NCBI GenBank assembly: GCA_963922205.1
Contig: CAWUHX010000065.1
Coordinates: forward strand, 496,001 to 560,000
Reading direction: 5' to 3'
Origin: Romanomermis culicivorax
Taxonomy: Eukaryota; Nematoda; Enoplea; Mermithida; Mermithidae
Length of the DNA: 64,000 nucleotides
A program made the translations under genes and the position numbers. Below the pieces are notes generated by a model. That model searched no databases. It was not told where the DNA came from and saw nothing but the letters and a program-made list of their open reading frames with translations. This document shows, piece after piece, positions 36,888 through 47,971 of this stretch. Numbering within the stretch: position 1 is the stretch's first letter; each line of letters starts with the position of its first letter.

Positions 36888-38135
36888 TTACAAACTTTTT
36901 TCCACTTTTTTAACTTCCGTTGCATCTCTCCCTTCTTCTTTGTGTGGTGCAGCGATCACAGAAATATGCTGTTGGTTATTCACAACGACTGTACTGGTCG
37001 GGACGACAGTGGCACCATCGGCGACCTTGCAGCCCAAAAATTTAAAATATGCGCGGCGTATTTTGACATCCAGCGACAAATAGATGAGTGGATTCAAGCC
37101 GCCATACAGCATGTAGAAAATTTCGTAGATTAATGCACCGGCCGTCACTTGGAATAAAAATTCCTGCAAAAAAACCAAACAGCCGATCAAAATGGCCTGG
37201 GCCAGCAATTTGATTTCGACCAAAAACTTTTTCTTGTCGTGGGCGGCACTATTCGAGCGCATGCGGATTATGGATACGACAATGCAAATCGGGTAACACA
37301 AGATGTACAACGAGATGGTCGTTCCGGCCATGCCGATGTAGAAATAGTGCTGCAACCAATAGGGCATGAAACTGACACCCGTGATTTCGATGAATGAGAA
37401 CGTGTACGTCAAAGCTACTGCATAACGGGTTCTTTTCACCGTGAACCAGATTCGATACTTGCTGAAGAAGACTATGGCCGTGAACCGATTCAATGTGATC
37501 AACCAGTTCATGCACTGAAATACATTAAAATATGCTTAAATTGACTGACTGACTGACTGACTGACTGACTGACTGACTGACTGACTGACTGACTGACTGA
37601 CTGACTGACTGACTGACTGACTGACTGACTGACTGACTGACTGACTGACTGACTGACTGACTGACTGACTGACTGACTGACTGACTGACTGACTGACTGA
37701 CTGACTGACTGACTGACTGACTGACTGACTGACTGACTGACTGACTGACTGACTGACTGACTGACTGACTGACTGACTTACCAATCCAGGAAAGTAGCCG
37801 ACAGCCGCACTGTATACCCAAAAAATGCGCATAATGAAATCGCGTTCATCAGTCGTAGATGACAAACGATCGCCCATGTACATGGCGGCAGCGGTCAAAA
37901 CGCCAAAATCCGAAATGGCCAAATATTTGGCTATAACGTAATAAGAAGTGTCGAAATCTTTACCACCTTTGAGCGTCATAGCTAATAAAGTGATTATATA
38001 GTTGACCAAGAGACAAAAAGCGATAAAAATCAATGGAACGATAGTATGGGGCTTGTACAGATCGTCCTCGGTACTGATGGCCGAACTTTTGCTCGTCGTT
38101 TCAATAGAGATTGACGTAGTCAGTTCAGAAGTCAT
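36888..38135 (-). CDS. 7TM serpentine chemoreceptor 2
   Basis: Two exons, 38135-37782 and 37514-36888, joined in phase 0 (FPGL then CMNWLITLNRF), giving 326 aa. Donor GTAAGT; acceptor TTTCAG. TM1 is about residues 31-54, TM2 68-90, TM3 105-135 with an NRF in place of DRY, TM4 about 145-165, TM5 about 170-200. TM6 follows the conserved AAHDKKKFLVEIKLLAQA, and TM7 ends GGLNPLIYLSLDVKIRR. A cytoplasmic tail of about 50 residues, Val/Thr-rich then charged (KEEGRDATEVKKVEKSL end), is longer than in the two paralogs. It should act as a ligand-gated G-protein-coupled receptor in the plasma membrane, plausibly of sensory neurons; the ligand is unknown. The intron of 267 bases is 89% a TGAC microsatellite. 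AATAAA lies 157 bases past the stop. Confidence 0.9.
37542..37778. repeat. (TGAC)59 microsatellite filling the receptor 2 intron
   Basis: 237 bases of uninterrupted TGAC units between the intron's acceptor region and its donor. On the coding strand the donor GTAAGT leads straight into GTCAGTCAGTC..., so the array starts within the splice site itself. No unit variant was seen. Confidence 0.97.
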
Positions 38136-40333
38136 CCTTCCAAGTTGGATGGTTTTTTTCGTTTTTTCCTACATTTTTATAAAATTCCACTTGCATCTCT
38201 CGTGCTCTCATTAATGTTATACTACTGTCATTGATTGTTTTTCATTGTTTCTCGCGTCTGCCTCAACTGGGACCCAATCAAGTTTGAGGTATGTTAATTT
38301 ATACAGTACTTATGACAGCATCGTTGTCACGCAATGAGGTCATCCATTAAAAAACCTACAAGTAATGCACACTGTTCGGCGTTGATAAAGGAAATCTGAA
38401 CCCGCTATCGGAAACTGTCTAAAAATGTTGCAGACTGATTTGAAATTCATGACATTAATCGTGCAATCAAAATTCATACGTCGAAGTCAAAATTCATACG
38501 TGAGTGCCCCTGAGATTGAGAATTAAACGAGATTTTTCAGAAATGATTAATTGCAACTCTTTCTTCCATGACACTTATGAGAAACTTGATCTTCATTATT
38601 CATACCAACGAATAAGCATGTACATGACAAATACAATGCGCAGTCAGCCAGATCTCGAAAGTAACAATATTACCTTGCTTCAATTGTAATTTTACGGTCA
38701 TTAGATGTGTCGATTTGAAAGAAAAACGCTGTAAACAATTCCACTGAAAAAGACAAAAATGTCATCTCCACGATATAATGAACGGGGCTGATCGCAGGTC
38801 GAAAATCTAGAACAGGCAGTAAATTGCTCTGAGCTGTGCTCGGAGTTGGTTCATACTTCGCGAGTAAATTTTTCCCGCAAAATGCATACTTATTTCTTTC
38901 CATGTATGAACCATAAAATCAATACCTTAAATACTTAGTTCACTGAATTTCTTTGAAGACACTGTGTTTTTTCCTAACATCCTTGTAATCAGGGGTTAAA
39001 CGTTCCAAAGAATTTTTTTCATCAGGTTCAATAAGTTCAAATTTCTCATCATCTGATAATTATATTCGAATATACATGGCGTAAATTTTACAGCAAAAAC
39101 ATGAAATTCCACAAATAAACCTAGCGATTTAGGCATGTGTCGGACCTTTTGACCAGGTATGCTACCCGATCCTACCCGATGTTTTCTGACCCGAACGAGG
39201 GAAAAAGACTTGACCTTAACCGCCATCTAGGATACCTCTGTGCCTTGAATGTCACGGGTCAAAACATTCCTTTGAGCATTTTCACTGCTAGAAGAAAAAA
39301 CAGATAAAATTTTACTCTACATGAAATTAATCTAGAATTAATCTAGAAGAATGAAATTAATCAAAAATAAAATTTTTTCAATAGTTTTCCAAAAATGGTA
39401 GGGAATGATCGGTGTATTGGCATTGGCTGATAATTGGCCGATGTCCTTTTGGGCGTGCTATGATCAATAATATCCTGTTTTATACGGCAATTCTTGCATT
39501 AATCAGCCCTGCATGGGATTATTTACTGGGCAAGTGTAAATCTTAAACTTCTTTTAGTTATTATTTAGACAAAAAAACGTTGAATTTAATGACAATGTGA
39601 TTTTTTCCTTCAATGCATTATGACACAATGCTTGATAAATAATTTTTAGTCTTCACCTCCTGAAAAAGTATGCTTAAAAATCGTTCAATTTCCATCATTC
39701 ACGAAGAATTATTTAACAATATCATGTTAAAAGCAATGATATGGTGTCCAAAACTGTTTGAGATAAAATACTGTTTCAAATTGAGTATTCTATAATTTCT
39801 ATTGTGTTCAACAAGTTTTATAGTAAAACCTTCATGTGAACAATGACCGACGTTGGTCGTTCTTCAATTTACAATCATTTAATAAAAAAGAGACAAAAAT
39901 ATGTCTCGTACTAGAGAAAAAGTTTTCGAGGAGCACTTGAGATTAAGCAAAAAATGAAATTCTAAACAAATATTTTTCCGGCAGAAGTGCCATCCTCGGC
40001 TATCATTTCAGATTTTTTGATTATTTTCCTATAATCGTAGATCGAATTGATTTTCGTTTTTTGTCTTGAATAACAGAAAGATTTTGTTCATTTCTCATTT
40101 CCCTGTCTCGTTTCATTTCTCGTTTCTCAAAACAGCCATTAGTAGTTAAAAGTAATAAGATGAGTCATTTTTCATTTTCAATGTTTATTCACAATAAATA
40201 ATAAACAAGCATGTAACATAGCGAGTATGTGCTTGTGTTACACTTTATGAACTGAACATATTTTTATGACACCTTGACCTGGTTTGCTAGACGTCTCTGA
40301 CACAACCCGACCCGTGCCCGATACATCCCTACT
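38136..40333. other. Non-genic stretch
   Basis: It holds the promoter side of receptor 2. A fragment related to the 40434 palindromic cluster lies at about 38826-38862 (CTGAGCTGTGCTCGGAGTTG). Segments GGTATGCTACCCGATCCTAC (39160) and CCCGACCCGTGCCCGATACA (40306) are loosely inverted. No gene recognised. Confidence 0.4.
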
Positions 40334-40615
40334 ACCGACCGCTCAGAGCACGCAAAATTTCGCATTGGTTGTGCGCACATTGTTCAATTTTTGATAAATT
40401 AGCCCAGTCTGCGACGTGCCTATACTTATACCACGTGTTACTCGGCGAGCATGCTCGGAGGAGTAGAAAAAAGTTTTACCACTCCGAACATGCGCGGCGA
40501 GCAAATTTTTTGTGCTCATGGTTCTGCTTACTCGGAGCTGTGCTCGACGAGCATCACCGAGCACAACTCCGAGCATGCTCGCCGAGCAACGAGCAGAAGT
40601 ATGAACCGGGCTTTA
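40334..40615. repeat. Cluster of GCTCGGCGAGC-type palindromes
   Basis: CTCGGCGAGCATGCTCGGAG at about 40440, GAACATGCGCGGCGAGC at 40487, CTCGGAGCTGTGCTCGACGA at 40531 and CTCCGAGCATGCTCGCCGAG at about 40566 are inverted variants of one another. The first and last are exact reverse complements, so the 150-base segment can fold into a long hairpin. Confidence 0.75.
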
Positions 40616-41251
40616 CAACCTAGGACTCATTACCATAAGAAAGCCAACCTTTTGTGACATGTCTCCTAAAGCTGCAGTTGACAATGGTAGTTTTTGTTCC
40701 CAACAGAAGAACAACAGAAAAAATTATAATTATTTCAATTCCAACAGTCTCTATGAAAACGATTGCGTAATAGATTGTCTAGAAACTTGATAGAAAACTC
40801 GTAGTCACGTGACGTTCAACATTCAGTTTCCATTTTCTAATTACGATCGCCTCCATACGCAACAATAGAACATTATGCAACGTAATATATTGAAATGAGC
40901 TTTATTACTGCCGTTGGATTTCCCATCAGTTTTTTTATCACAAACGAAAGTTATGAACCTGCATATTTTACACATGGAAATTTTGTTTTATGACTCTTCC
41001 TTTTTTTATACATACTGATGCAGTTTTTCACACAGATTTATTTCGACTCTCTTTTACTCTACACACAGCACTTATTTCAAAAGGCGACAGGAATTAATCG
41101 TGATCTTGAACTCCTGCAAATTTTTTTTCTTGTAAAATCATGTAAAATGATATTTTGTGATAGACAATGTGAAAACAACTGCTTTACTTTCCTGTATACG
41201 TTTTTTGAAAGTCTCGCATTAGTGTACTTTTTATTTGTTTTTAGACCTTAA

Positions 41252-41757
41252 GACCCAATTCAGAAATGCAGTCGCCGATTGTTGCCGATTGTCGCTGATT
41301 GTCGCCGATTGTCGGCGACAAAAATCATAGGATTTTTTCACTTCTGAATTGGGCTTTCTGCAAATTGCCAATCCGTTCCTTAGAATCGCCGACTGCCGTC
41401 GACTAAATCCTATAGTCTGTCTTTTATAAAATGCTTCCAAATAGAAAAGTGACACAAATCAGTATCGTCGTCAAAATCGTTTAAATAGAGCTCTTATTGT
41501 AAAATTTTTCACTCGAAAAATTATTAAGGACTAGGCCAGTATGCTCACTAATTTCCATTCCTACATATATTTGTTTATTAGAAAATCGTTAAAATCTGAA
41601 ATACTACTTGCATTCCACTTACATTATTTAGAAGCATTTCAAGAAAAACAGATTATAGAGACCGGCGACAGTCGCCCACGGTCGCCGATTGTTGCCAACT
41701 GCCGCCGACTGTCGGCGACAAAAATCCTAAGATTTTTCACTTCTGAATTGGGCTTAA
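41252..41757. repeat. MITE family M2, compound copy interrupted by an M1 element
   Basis: A complete small M2 unit (CCCAATTCAGAAATGC to TTTTTCACTTCTGAATTGGG) lies at 41260-41356. A second begins near 41360 and ends CACTTCTGAATTGGGCTTAA at 41757. It is split by the M1 insertion at 41410-41658. The GTCGCCGATTGTTGCC-type modules are tandem. Confidence 0.7.
41410..41658. repeat. MITE family M1, well-preserved copy
   Basis: Ends CTATAGTCTGTCTTTTATAA and AGCATTTCAAGAAAAACAGA plus TTATAG are inverted. It is inserted within an M2 element, so M1 moved after M2 at this site. It matches the 53508 copy almost throughout. Confidence 0.85.
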
Positions 41758-41868
41758 TGCTCTCATGAGCCGCTTTTTAGAAATTAATTCAAAAAGTTTT
41801 CGAAATAAAAGGGCAACTCCGACAAATGCTCATAATATTATGAAGTTTATAAAAGTATAGGACATACA

Positions 41869-42080
41869 GTAATCTGCTCTCCTCAGTATGGTTCTAAATA
41901 TTACGAGTGGAAAGTAAGTAATATATCATATTTTCACCATTTCATGCTAAATCGTACGTGGCGTGGTACTGACTCAACTAACTTTCATCACCTACTGAGT
42001 ACAAAATTCTACAGTAGAAGAGTTGTGAAAACGACTTCTTTTCGCCACTTTCCAATTTACAAGCATTTTAGAAAACCAAA
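41869..42080. repeat. MITE family M1, diverged copy
   Basis: It retains the M1 interior order (AAAGTAAGTAATATATCATA, GGTACTGACTCAACTAAC, AAATTCTACAGTAGAAGAGT, CCAATTTACAAGCATTTTAG). Termini are eroded. Confidence 0.45.
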
Positions 42081-43123
42081 TATTGATTCATACATGTTGT
42101 AAATGTGATATTATGCATAATCAGTGTTTTTCATAATTACTTATGTTCGGCGAAATACGGAGAGGATATTCATCACAAAAACTTCTTCAATACTGCCACA
42201 GAAATCAAACAACAAATAGGGGTTGTCTGGAAGTGATGATGTAAGTTTCGCAATTACCTAGAAATAAGAGAAGTATTTGGTAACATAATGTACTTTTACG
42301 TGAAATTTGAGAAAGCTTGCTGATCTCCTATCAATGTTTCTTTCATCAAAAAGTTTGAAAATTTCAGAGATTTAGAATGGATTTGCCAATCATTGCTGGC
42401 TTTTCTATTTATAACTATGCCAAAATTAGGATAGTCGCATTTTTCTACGAGTAATGAAAAAACAATGATATGAATAAATAGAGCAGTATAGATTGGCCTT
42501 AGAATTTAAGATGCCCTGTGCTGGTATCAATATAAGCTCCAGATCTATGCCCGATCATCAGATCGCCGCAGAAACAATTTACCCTGGGGAAATGATCCAA
42601 AGAATGGACCATGCCTCTTGTATTCAGGTTTTTATGTCATATTTTTGTAATTTTCGGTTAATCCATACGTCGTAGAGAATTGAAAATTTGGGAGCCATCT
42701 TTTAAAGCTTTTTGGGATGATTTGATAGCAAAAATCTACAGTTGAGCTATGTTTAAGATTTAAAAGACGTTGCCTCTACTTGAAACAGCAATGTCACATT
42801 ATTACAGTAGTTGCTCAAAAAATATTTTCTCTAGTGGGTGCCACAGTTCACGGTCAAAAATATCTCGGGAATTCTCTATCCATTTCCTCATAAAATGGAA
42901 ATGTCTAAAAATTTAGTTGTCATGCAAACCGAACTTTTTTTGCATTCCCGCTCGATTTGCAGGCGTAATCTTCCTCTGTACTTCTGATTTTAGCAACATA
43001 ATATTTCGAATATTTTAATGAGCACCTTCGGGAATACTGTAATTTTGCTGAGGAGTTGTTAGCTGATCAACCGCAAAATTCTTGCCTTTTCGTAACAATT
43101 GTACTTTTAAGTTTTCGCTCAAA
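42081..43123. other. Upstream region of receptor 3; no gene recognised
   Basis: A short open stretch with an ATG at 42511 and a possible GTTTTT donor at about 42628 looks exon-like, but no partner exon was found. The DNA just before 43124 should hold the receptor 3 promoter. Confidence 0.4.
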
Positions 43124-45781
43124 ATGGCTACTGTGACGGAAACTTTTGTCGAAACGACGAGTAAAAGCAGCGCCGTAACGACGCCGGACGATCTTTACCC
43201 GCTTAAAATTATTCTACCCATACTGATCATCGACGCCCTTTTGCTGATCAACTACGTCGTAACTTACGCCTCCATGCTGACCAAAGAAAGCAGTCGCGAT
43301 TTCGAAAGTTCTTATTACGTATTGATCAGGGCATTAGTCTGGTCGGATTTGGGCGTTTTGATAGCTGCCGCCCTTTACATGGGAGCCCGGTTGTCCAAAA
43401 CTACGGAAGGCCGTCAGAACATCATGCCCTACTTTTGGTTGTTCAGCTCGACCGCCGGCTACTTCCCTGGGTTGGTGAGTGAAGAACAAACGATCTGGAT
43501 TCTATTTTGTCCTCATTTGAGGTATCCTGCGTCAAGGCATGGCTTCAAGCTGACTGTTATTCCAAAAATAAAATTTTTCGTGATTTTCTTGATTTCGCCA
43601 CAAAGAGAATCGGTTTCAACTCCAGTGGGCCTGTTGAATATGCAAAGACAGTGGTTTACTATGAATAAGTAAAGCCCGTCATATGTAATATAGAAATGAG
43701 ATTTTAACGTGAGAAACTAGAGAAGAAAGATTATCTGACGAACAGAATTTCCATATTCTGGCTCGACTGACTGAGACACTGACAGCCTATATGTATACTT
43801 TCTAACCAACAGGTAATTGCACTTAATCTTCATGGCATTGGATATTTCCAATCCTATTTGATAAAGATCGTTGTCACTAAATCAATATATGCCTGCATTA
43901 CTTTGAAGATGTCTGCGCTATACCTGTTTCAAAGCATCCATCCTGACGAGAGAATATTCTCTGTCATTTGTGTCCTGTGTTGAAATATGTAAATACTGCT
44001 TTCGGGGTATCGGAATGAGTACGTTTTCCTAGTGTCACATTACTGTCATGGCATAAAATCTGTATGGATCCTCAACGTCTAATTAAAAATCTGTATTTTT
44101 TAGCTCGTGCGAAGCTCGGCTCAACTGGATCTGCATAGATGTTTGTTGGATCTTATATCAGATCAAGTGCTTGCAAGTGGCACGATGTTCATCTGGCAGT
44201 ATCTGAGACCCGTCTAGAGATGTATCTCACACCCGACTGGGCACATCTAAAATATCTCTAGATCATATAGTAGATTTAGCATGGTACATACACATTTACA
44301 TCAATATGGACAATTTTCGTAAAAAACAAGGCCATGAATTCTCATGTACATCTTGAAAAACCACATAACTTTTATGTAATCGCCTGACTTTGATCTGTTC
44401 AATTGAGTCAAGTTGAGTGACGTCAGCAATATTATACAGTGTTAACTGCTTGTACACGATGGCTGAGAATCAGTGCAGTGTAACAGTTCTATACAAACCA
44501 AACAAACTTCATTCACAGTATAACCTAAGTTTGCAATAGCCCCTTTAATTTAGAATGATACACGTACCGGAAACAAAAAAGCAGGTTCAATTTGATACGC
44601 AATCTTCACTTAGTATAAAACTTTATGCTGTAGAAAAGCGCTTAATTTCTTCATGAGAATCAGAGAGGCGAGAATCATTGAAAAACATCATGCCTATCCA
44701 TTGTCGATTTGAACATGAGTGCGTAAATACTTGAGTGCTACTCGAGAAATTTTGACCACTTAACAAGGTTATTGAAGAAATTTTTTAGCTGTTCTGTTTG
44801 ACCGCTCACTGACGAAAGAATTCTTTCAATGATTACAGTAATGAGCTTAGTAGTACTTTCCGTATTGAACCTTACTTTTATGGGATCGCTGTATGGATCA
44901 TTTCAATATGAATGGAGTATAGTAACTGGAAGTAGAGACACTGACTTGCAACAGAGGAGCGTGCAGGGTTTCTCTATGCTAATTGCTGCCGAATCTACGT
45001 AAGAAATAGAAACTCGCTGACCACAACGTTCGTTAAAGGCAAGGATCTCCAAGAGTACCATCCAGTGACCAGTATCTACTGTAAGAATATCCGCAACAGA
45101 TCCGTTCATACAACAGTGCAGGTTTTCTGTGACTTCTATGCAGTTGTACACATTTTGGTGACTTACAAGAAAAATTTATCAGTTTTTCAAAGTGAAATTT
45201 TTTACCAGTTTCATTTCATTCAGATTCTAAATTGGTTTTTGACCTTAAATCGTTTGACGGCCATCGTTTTTTTCGCCAAATACAAAATTTGGTTCACTTT
45301 GAAACGGGCTCGATACATGGCCGGTTTCGCTTTCGTCGTCGGCGTAACTGAGGCCTGCGGCGTCAATTTGCTCCCGTACCCCGTGCAACACCTAATTTAT
45401 ATGTCCATGCCCGGCGTCACTGTAGGTCTTTTCGCCCTGGCCTACCCCGTTTGCGTCGTAGTCTCCGTGATCCGCATGAAATCCAATATGGCCGCCCACG
45501 ATAGGAAAAAGTACGTCGTCGAAATCAAATTGTTGGCTCAAGCTATATTGATCGGGTGTACGCTTTTTTTGCAAGAATTTTTGTACCAAGTGACAGCCGG
45601 TGCTTTGATCTACGAAATTTTCTACATGCTGTACGGCGGCTTGAATCCGTTCATTTATTTATCATTAGACGTCAAGATCAGGCGAGCTTATTGTCGATTT
45701 TTAGGGCTCAAATTCGCTGATCGACGAGTGTCAGATGTGATGCTCGGAGCTAAACTGTCTACCATAGGTGGTACGAAGTAG
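43124..45781 (+). CDS. 7TM serpentine chemoreceptor 3
   Basis: Two exons, 43124-43474 and 45224-45781, joined in phase 0 (FPGL then ILNWFLTLNRL), giving 302 aa. Donor GTGAGT; acceptor TTTCATTCAG. The ATG at 43124 was chosen because MATVTETFVETTSKSSA aligns with the N-termini of the two paralogs. TM1 is about residues 28-51, TM2 67-89, TM3 103-133, TM4 about 144-165, TM5 about 170-197. AAHDRKKYVVEIKLLAQA leads into TM6, and GGLNPFIYLSLDVKIRR ends TM7. The cytoplasmic tail is short (about 30 residues). Of the three receptors it is on the opposite strand and the only one besides receptor 2 with an intact frame. The 1749-base intron carries no M1-M4 copy except an M4 end fragment at about 44893-44925. 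Confidence 0.9.
43475..45223 (+). other. Intron of receptor 3
   Basis: Non-coding apart from short chance frames. GATCATTTCAATATGAATGG at about 44896 followed by AGTATAG is the right end of an M4 MITE. Confidence 0.6.
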
Positions 45782-45835
45782 TCAGCAATATTGTCATGAT
45801 TTTTCACATCGATATAATCATTATTTCAGAGTTTA

Positions 45836-45841
45836 AATAAA
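45836..45841 (+). terminator. Polyadenylation signal AATAAA of receptor 3
   Basis: AATAAA about 55 bases past the TAG at 45779-45781. Confidence 0.6.
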
Positions 45842-45920
45842 TATTCATGCTTTGTGCGGTGTTGAAATTAGTCTGATGTGAAGACATGACAATTTATCAA
45901 AACACAATTCGGAGTCGTAT

Positions 45921-46140
45921 CAGTCTGTTTTTCTTGACATGCTTGTAAGTATAAGAGTCGAAAGCAAATACTATACCATTTTCTGCTAAACGTGTTGCAT
46001 AGGAATGGAAACTTGTGACAGTACTAACTAATACTATTCATCAAGAAAGTCCTATAATGAAAGCTTTGTTAACACGACCCTGAGGGTGGTACTAATCTTT
46101 TATCATTTTTCAATTTGCTGGCATTTCATAAAAACAAAAA
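45921..46140. repeat. MITE family M1, copy downstream of receptor 3
   Basis: It starts CAGTCTGTTTTTCTTGACAT and ends GCATTTCATAAAAACAAAAA. The interior is collinear with other copies in the 28798 orientation. Confidence 0.7.
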
Positions 46141-47613
46141 ATGCCGATAACTTGGAAAACCAAAGTTTGGTCTTTTGGGCTAATTTACCCCTGAAGTCGA
46201 ACCTTGTTCCGTCATAACCATATCAAGAATTCAGAACAAATTCTTTAACTGGTATCTATACTCATTGACTTTCGCAGAAAAAAAGTTTTCGCTCGAAATA
46301 GTGTGTCTCAATTCTTGATGAAATATTTTGACTATGAATTATATTTAGCCTTGTGTTTAATATGTTTAATTCAGCAACGTTGAGGCCGCCAAACCAAATC
46401 CGGAAATTGGTGATAATTGCTTTTTTAAAATGGCAGCCAAAACTTTTTTTAGCCCTCGAATCGTAAATTTGGTTTAAAAGTTTGATGTCTACTTGATGAG
46501 TAAACGTACGAAAATTCGGGTCGCAATTTGGGTCTCGTTGTCGACCTCGATTCGACGCGGCGTATGCAGAGTGAATTATTTTTCGATTATGGGCTTTTTC
46601 AATATAGTTTTTACGTAAAGTTAGTGAAGCGAAAATTTATGGAGCAAAATTTTTCATTAGAAACATGTTAATGTTTTACGTAATCCTTCTTACGGAACTC
46701 GTCAGGTGCAGCCACGTCCCACGTAAGAACTTTGGTACATTTTTCCTTAAATGGGCTATGTGCTTTCATGTGAAAAGTTACACCCACAGTCTAACGATAT
46801 TCAAATTACAAATAACAAGAATGAGTAATTTCTTCAAAATTTTTACAAAAAGCTTCTACGATATAATTTTTGGCACTAACATTGCCGAGTGTTGATGTAA
46901 CTTACAGACACAATATTCACTGGTCAATTTTCATTCTTTTTGGAGTATTTAAGGGAAAAACAGATTTTAGATATGTCAAAGATTATACGACCTTGAACTT
47001 ATTTATATATTGTTTCTCATTATCATGTTTGGAAGTCCTAAGCGCATATGAGGGACTTAAGCCTTGAGGAAGATACGTAGGTCTAAAACTTTTTCCGATG
47101 AAATATAGGAGTGAGTACTAAACCAGCATAGCTTTAAATCAGGGACGAACGTCTTCTCCATGATGGGAACTTATTCAGTCAAATCCAGAGCCGGATAGTT
47201 CGTAAACTGAGAGCCGAACATTAGTTTTCTGTGCATTGTTGCATAGACCTTTGAAACCTGTATCCAATGTGAAAAATCGGAAAAATTCATATGATCGAAG
47301 AGCATCCTCTGACCGTCGGGAATACTGGGGCCCAGAAGTTTTCTATGAATGAATCTCTGAAATAGTCTTTTTCTTCACTCCCGGAAAAAGGTGCCTGCAG
47401 CAAGAATGCTGGAGTACAGGAGTAAAAACATGCTACGTGCAGTTAAAGAAATGACAAAATTATCACTGTCGTTGACACTTTTACACAAATCTTTAATGAT
47501 AGAAGTTTTGTTGGAGGTTAGTTGGGTATGAAGGAATAGCTAATTCAGGATTATAGATAAATTAGTCACTTCAATCGATTAGTAATTCCCGTCGAAGACA
47601 TATATTTGGGATC
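46141..47613. other. Non-genic stretch before the small gene at 47614
   Basis: No coding region stands out. A GTATTTAAGGGAAAAACAGA segment at about 46946 resembles an M1 end. Confidence 0.35.
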
Positions 47614-47971
47614 ATGATTTTTGCTGAAGGTGCGACACCACTGGTCACTGCAGTCTCGGCAGAACTCCCGTCGCGGCCTCGAGTCTTCATGAAAAATATT
47701 ACTAATTCTACAATCATACATTCCTATTGGCTGAACGATTATCCAGCGCGCTTGTTCAAAAGAAGGCGGATAAATGCACGAAAGAGCTATTATTGGAAAT
47801 TGCTCAATTACGCCGATTTACCTTTCATGAATGGAAAGAGCACGTTTTCGAAAAACTACAAAGACGTACCTTTGGAAACTGGTAATCTATAGGAAAAGTG
47901 TGCACTCGTCTTGGAAACCGCGCTTAGAAGTTTGAGATGAAAATTCAGGTTTAAGAAACCTCGCTTCATGA
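47614..47971 (+). CDS. Small gene candidate, 96 aa, unknown function
   Basis: ATG at 47614; exon 1 to 47881, donor GTAATC; intron of 67 bases ending AAATTCAG at 47948; exon 2 47949-47971 with TGA. The join is in phase 1. AATAAA follows at 47993-47998, 22 bases past the stop, which is a good end-of-gene signature. The product has no signal peptide or membrane segment; a basic patch (LFKRRRINARKSYYWK) lies in the middle and a Tyr/Lys-rich segment follows. It may be the 3' end of a longer gene with unrecognised upstream exons. I do not recognise the family. Confidence 0.4.

Noticed and set aside
37525..37821. Val-Ser-Gln-Ser repeat protein
   Set aside because: It reads through the (TGAC)n intron of receptor 2. 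The paralogs and splice signals show that the exon ends at 37782.
42493..42675. Exon-like open segment with an ATG at 42511 and a GTTTTT donor
   Set aside because: No partner exon, no paralog and no polyadenylation signal; kept only as a note in the upstream region of receptor 3.
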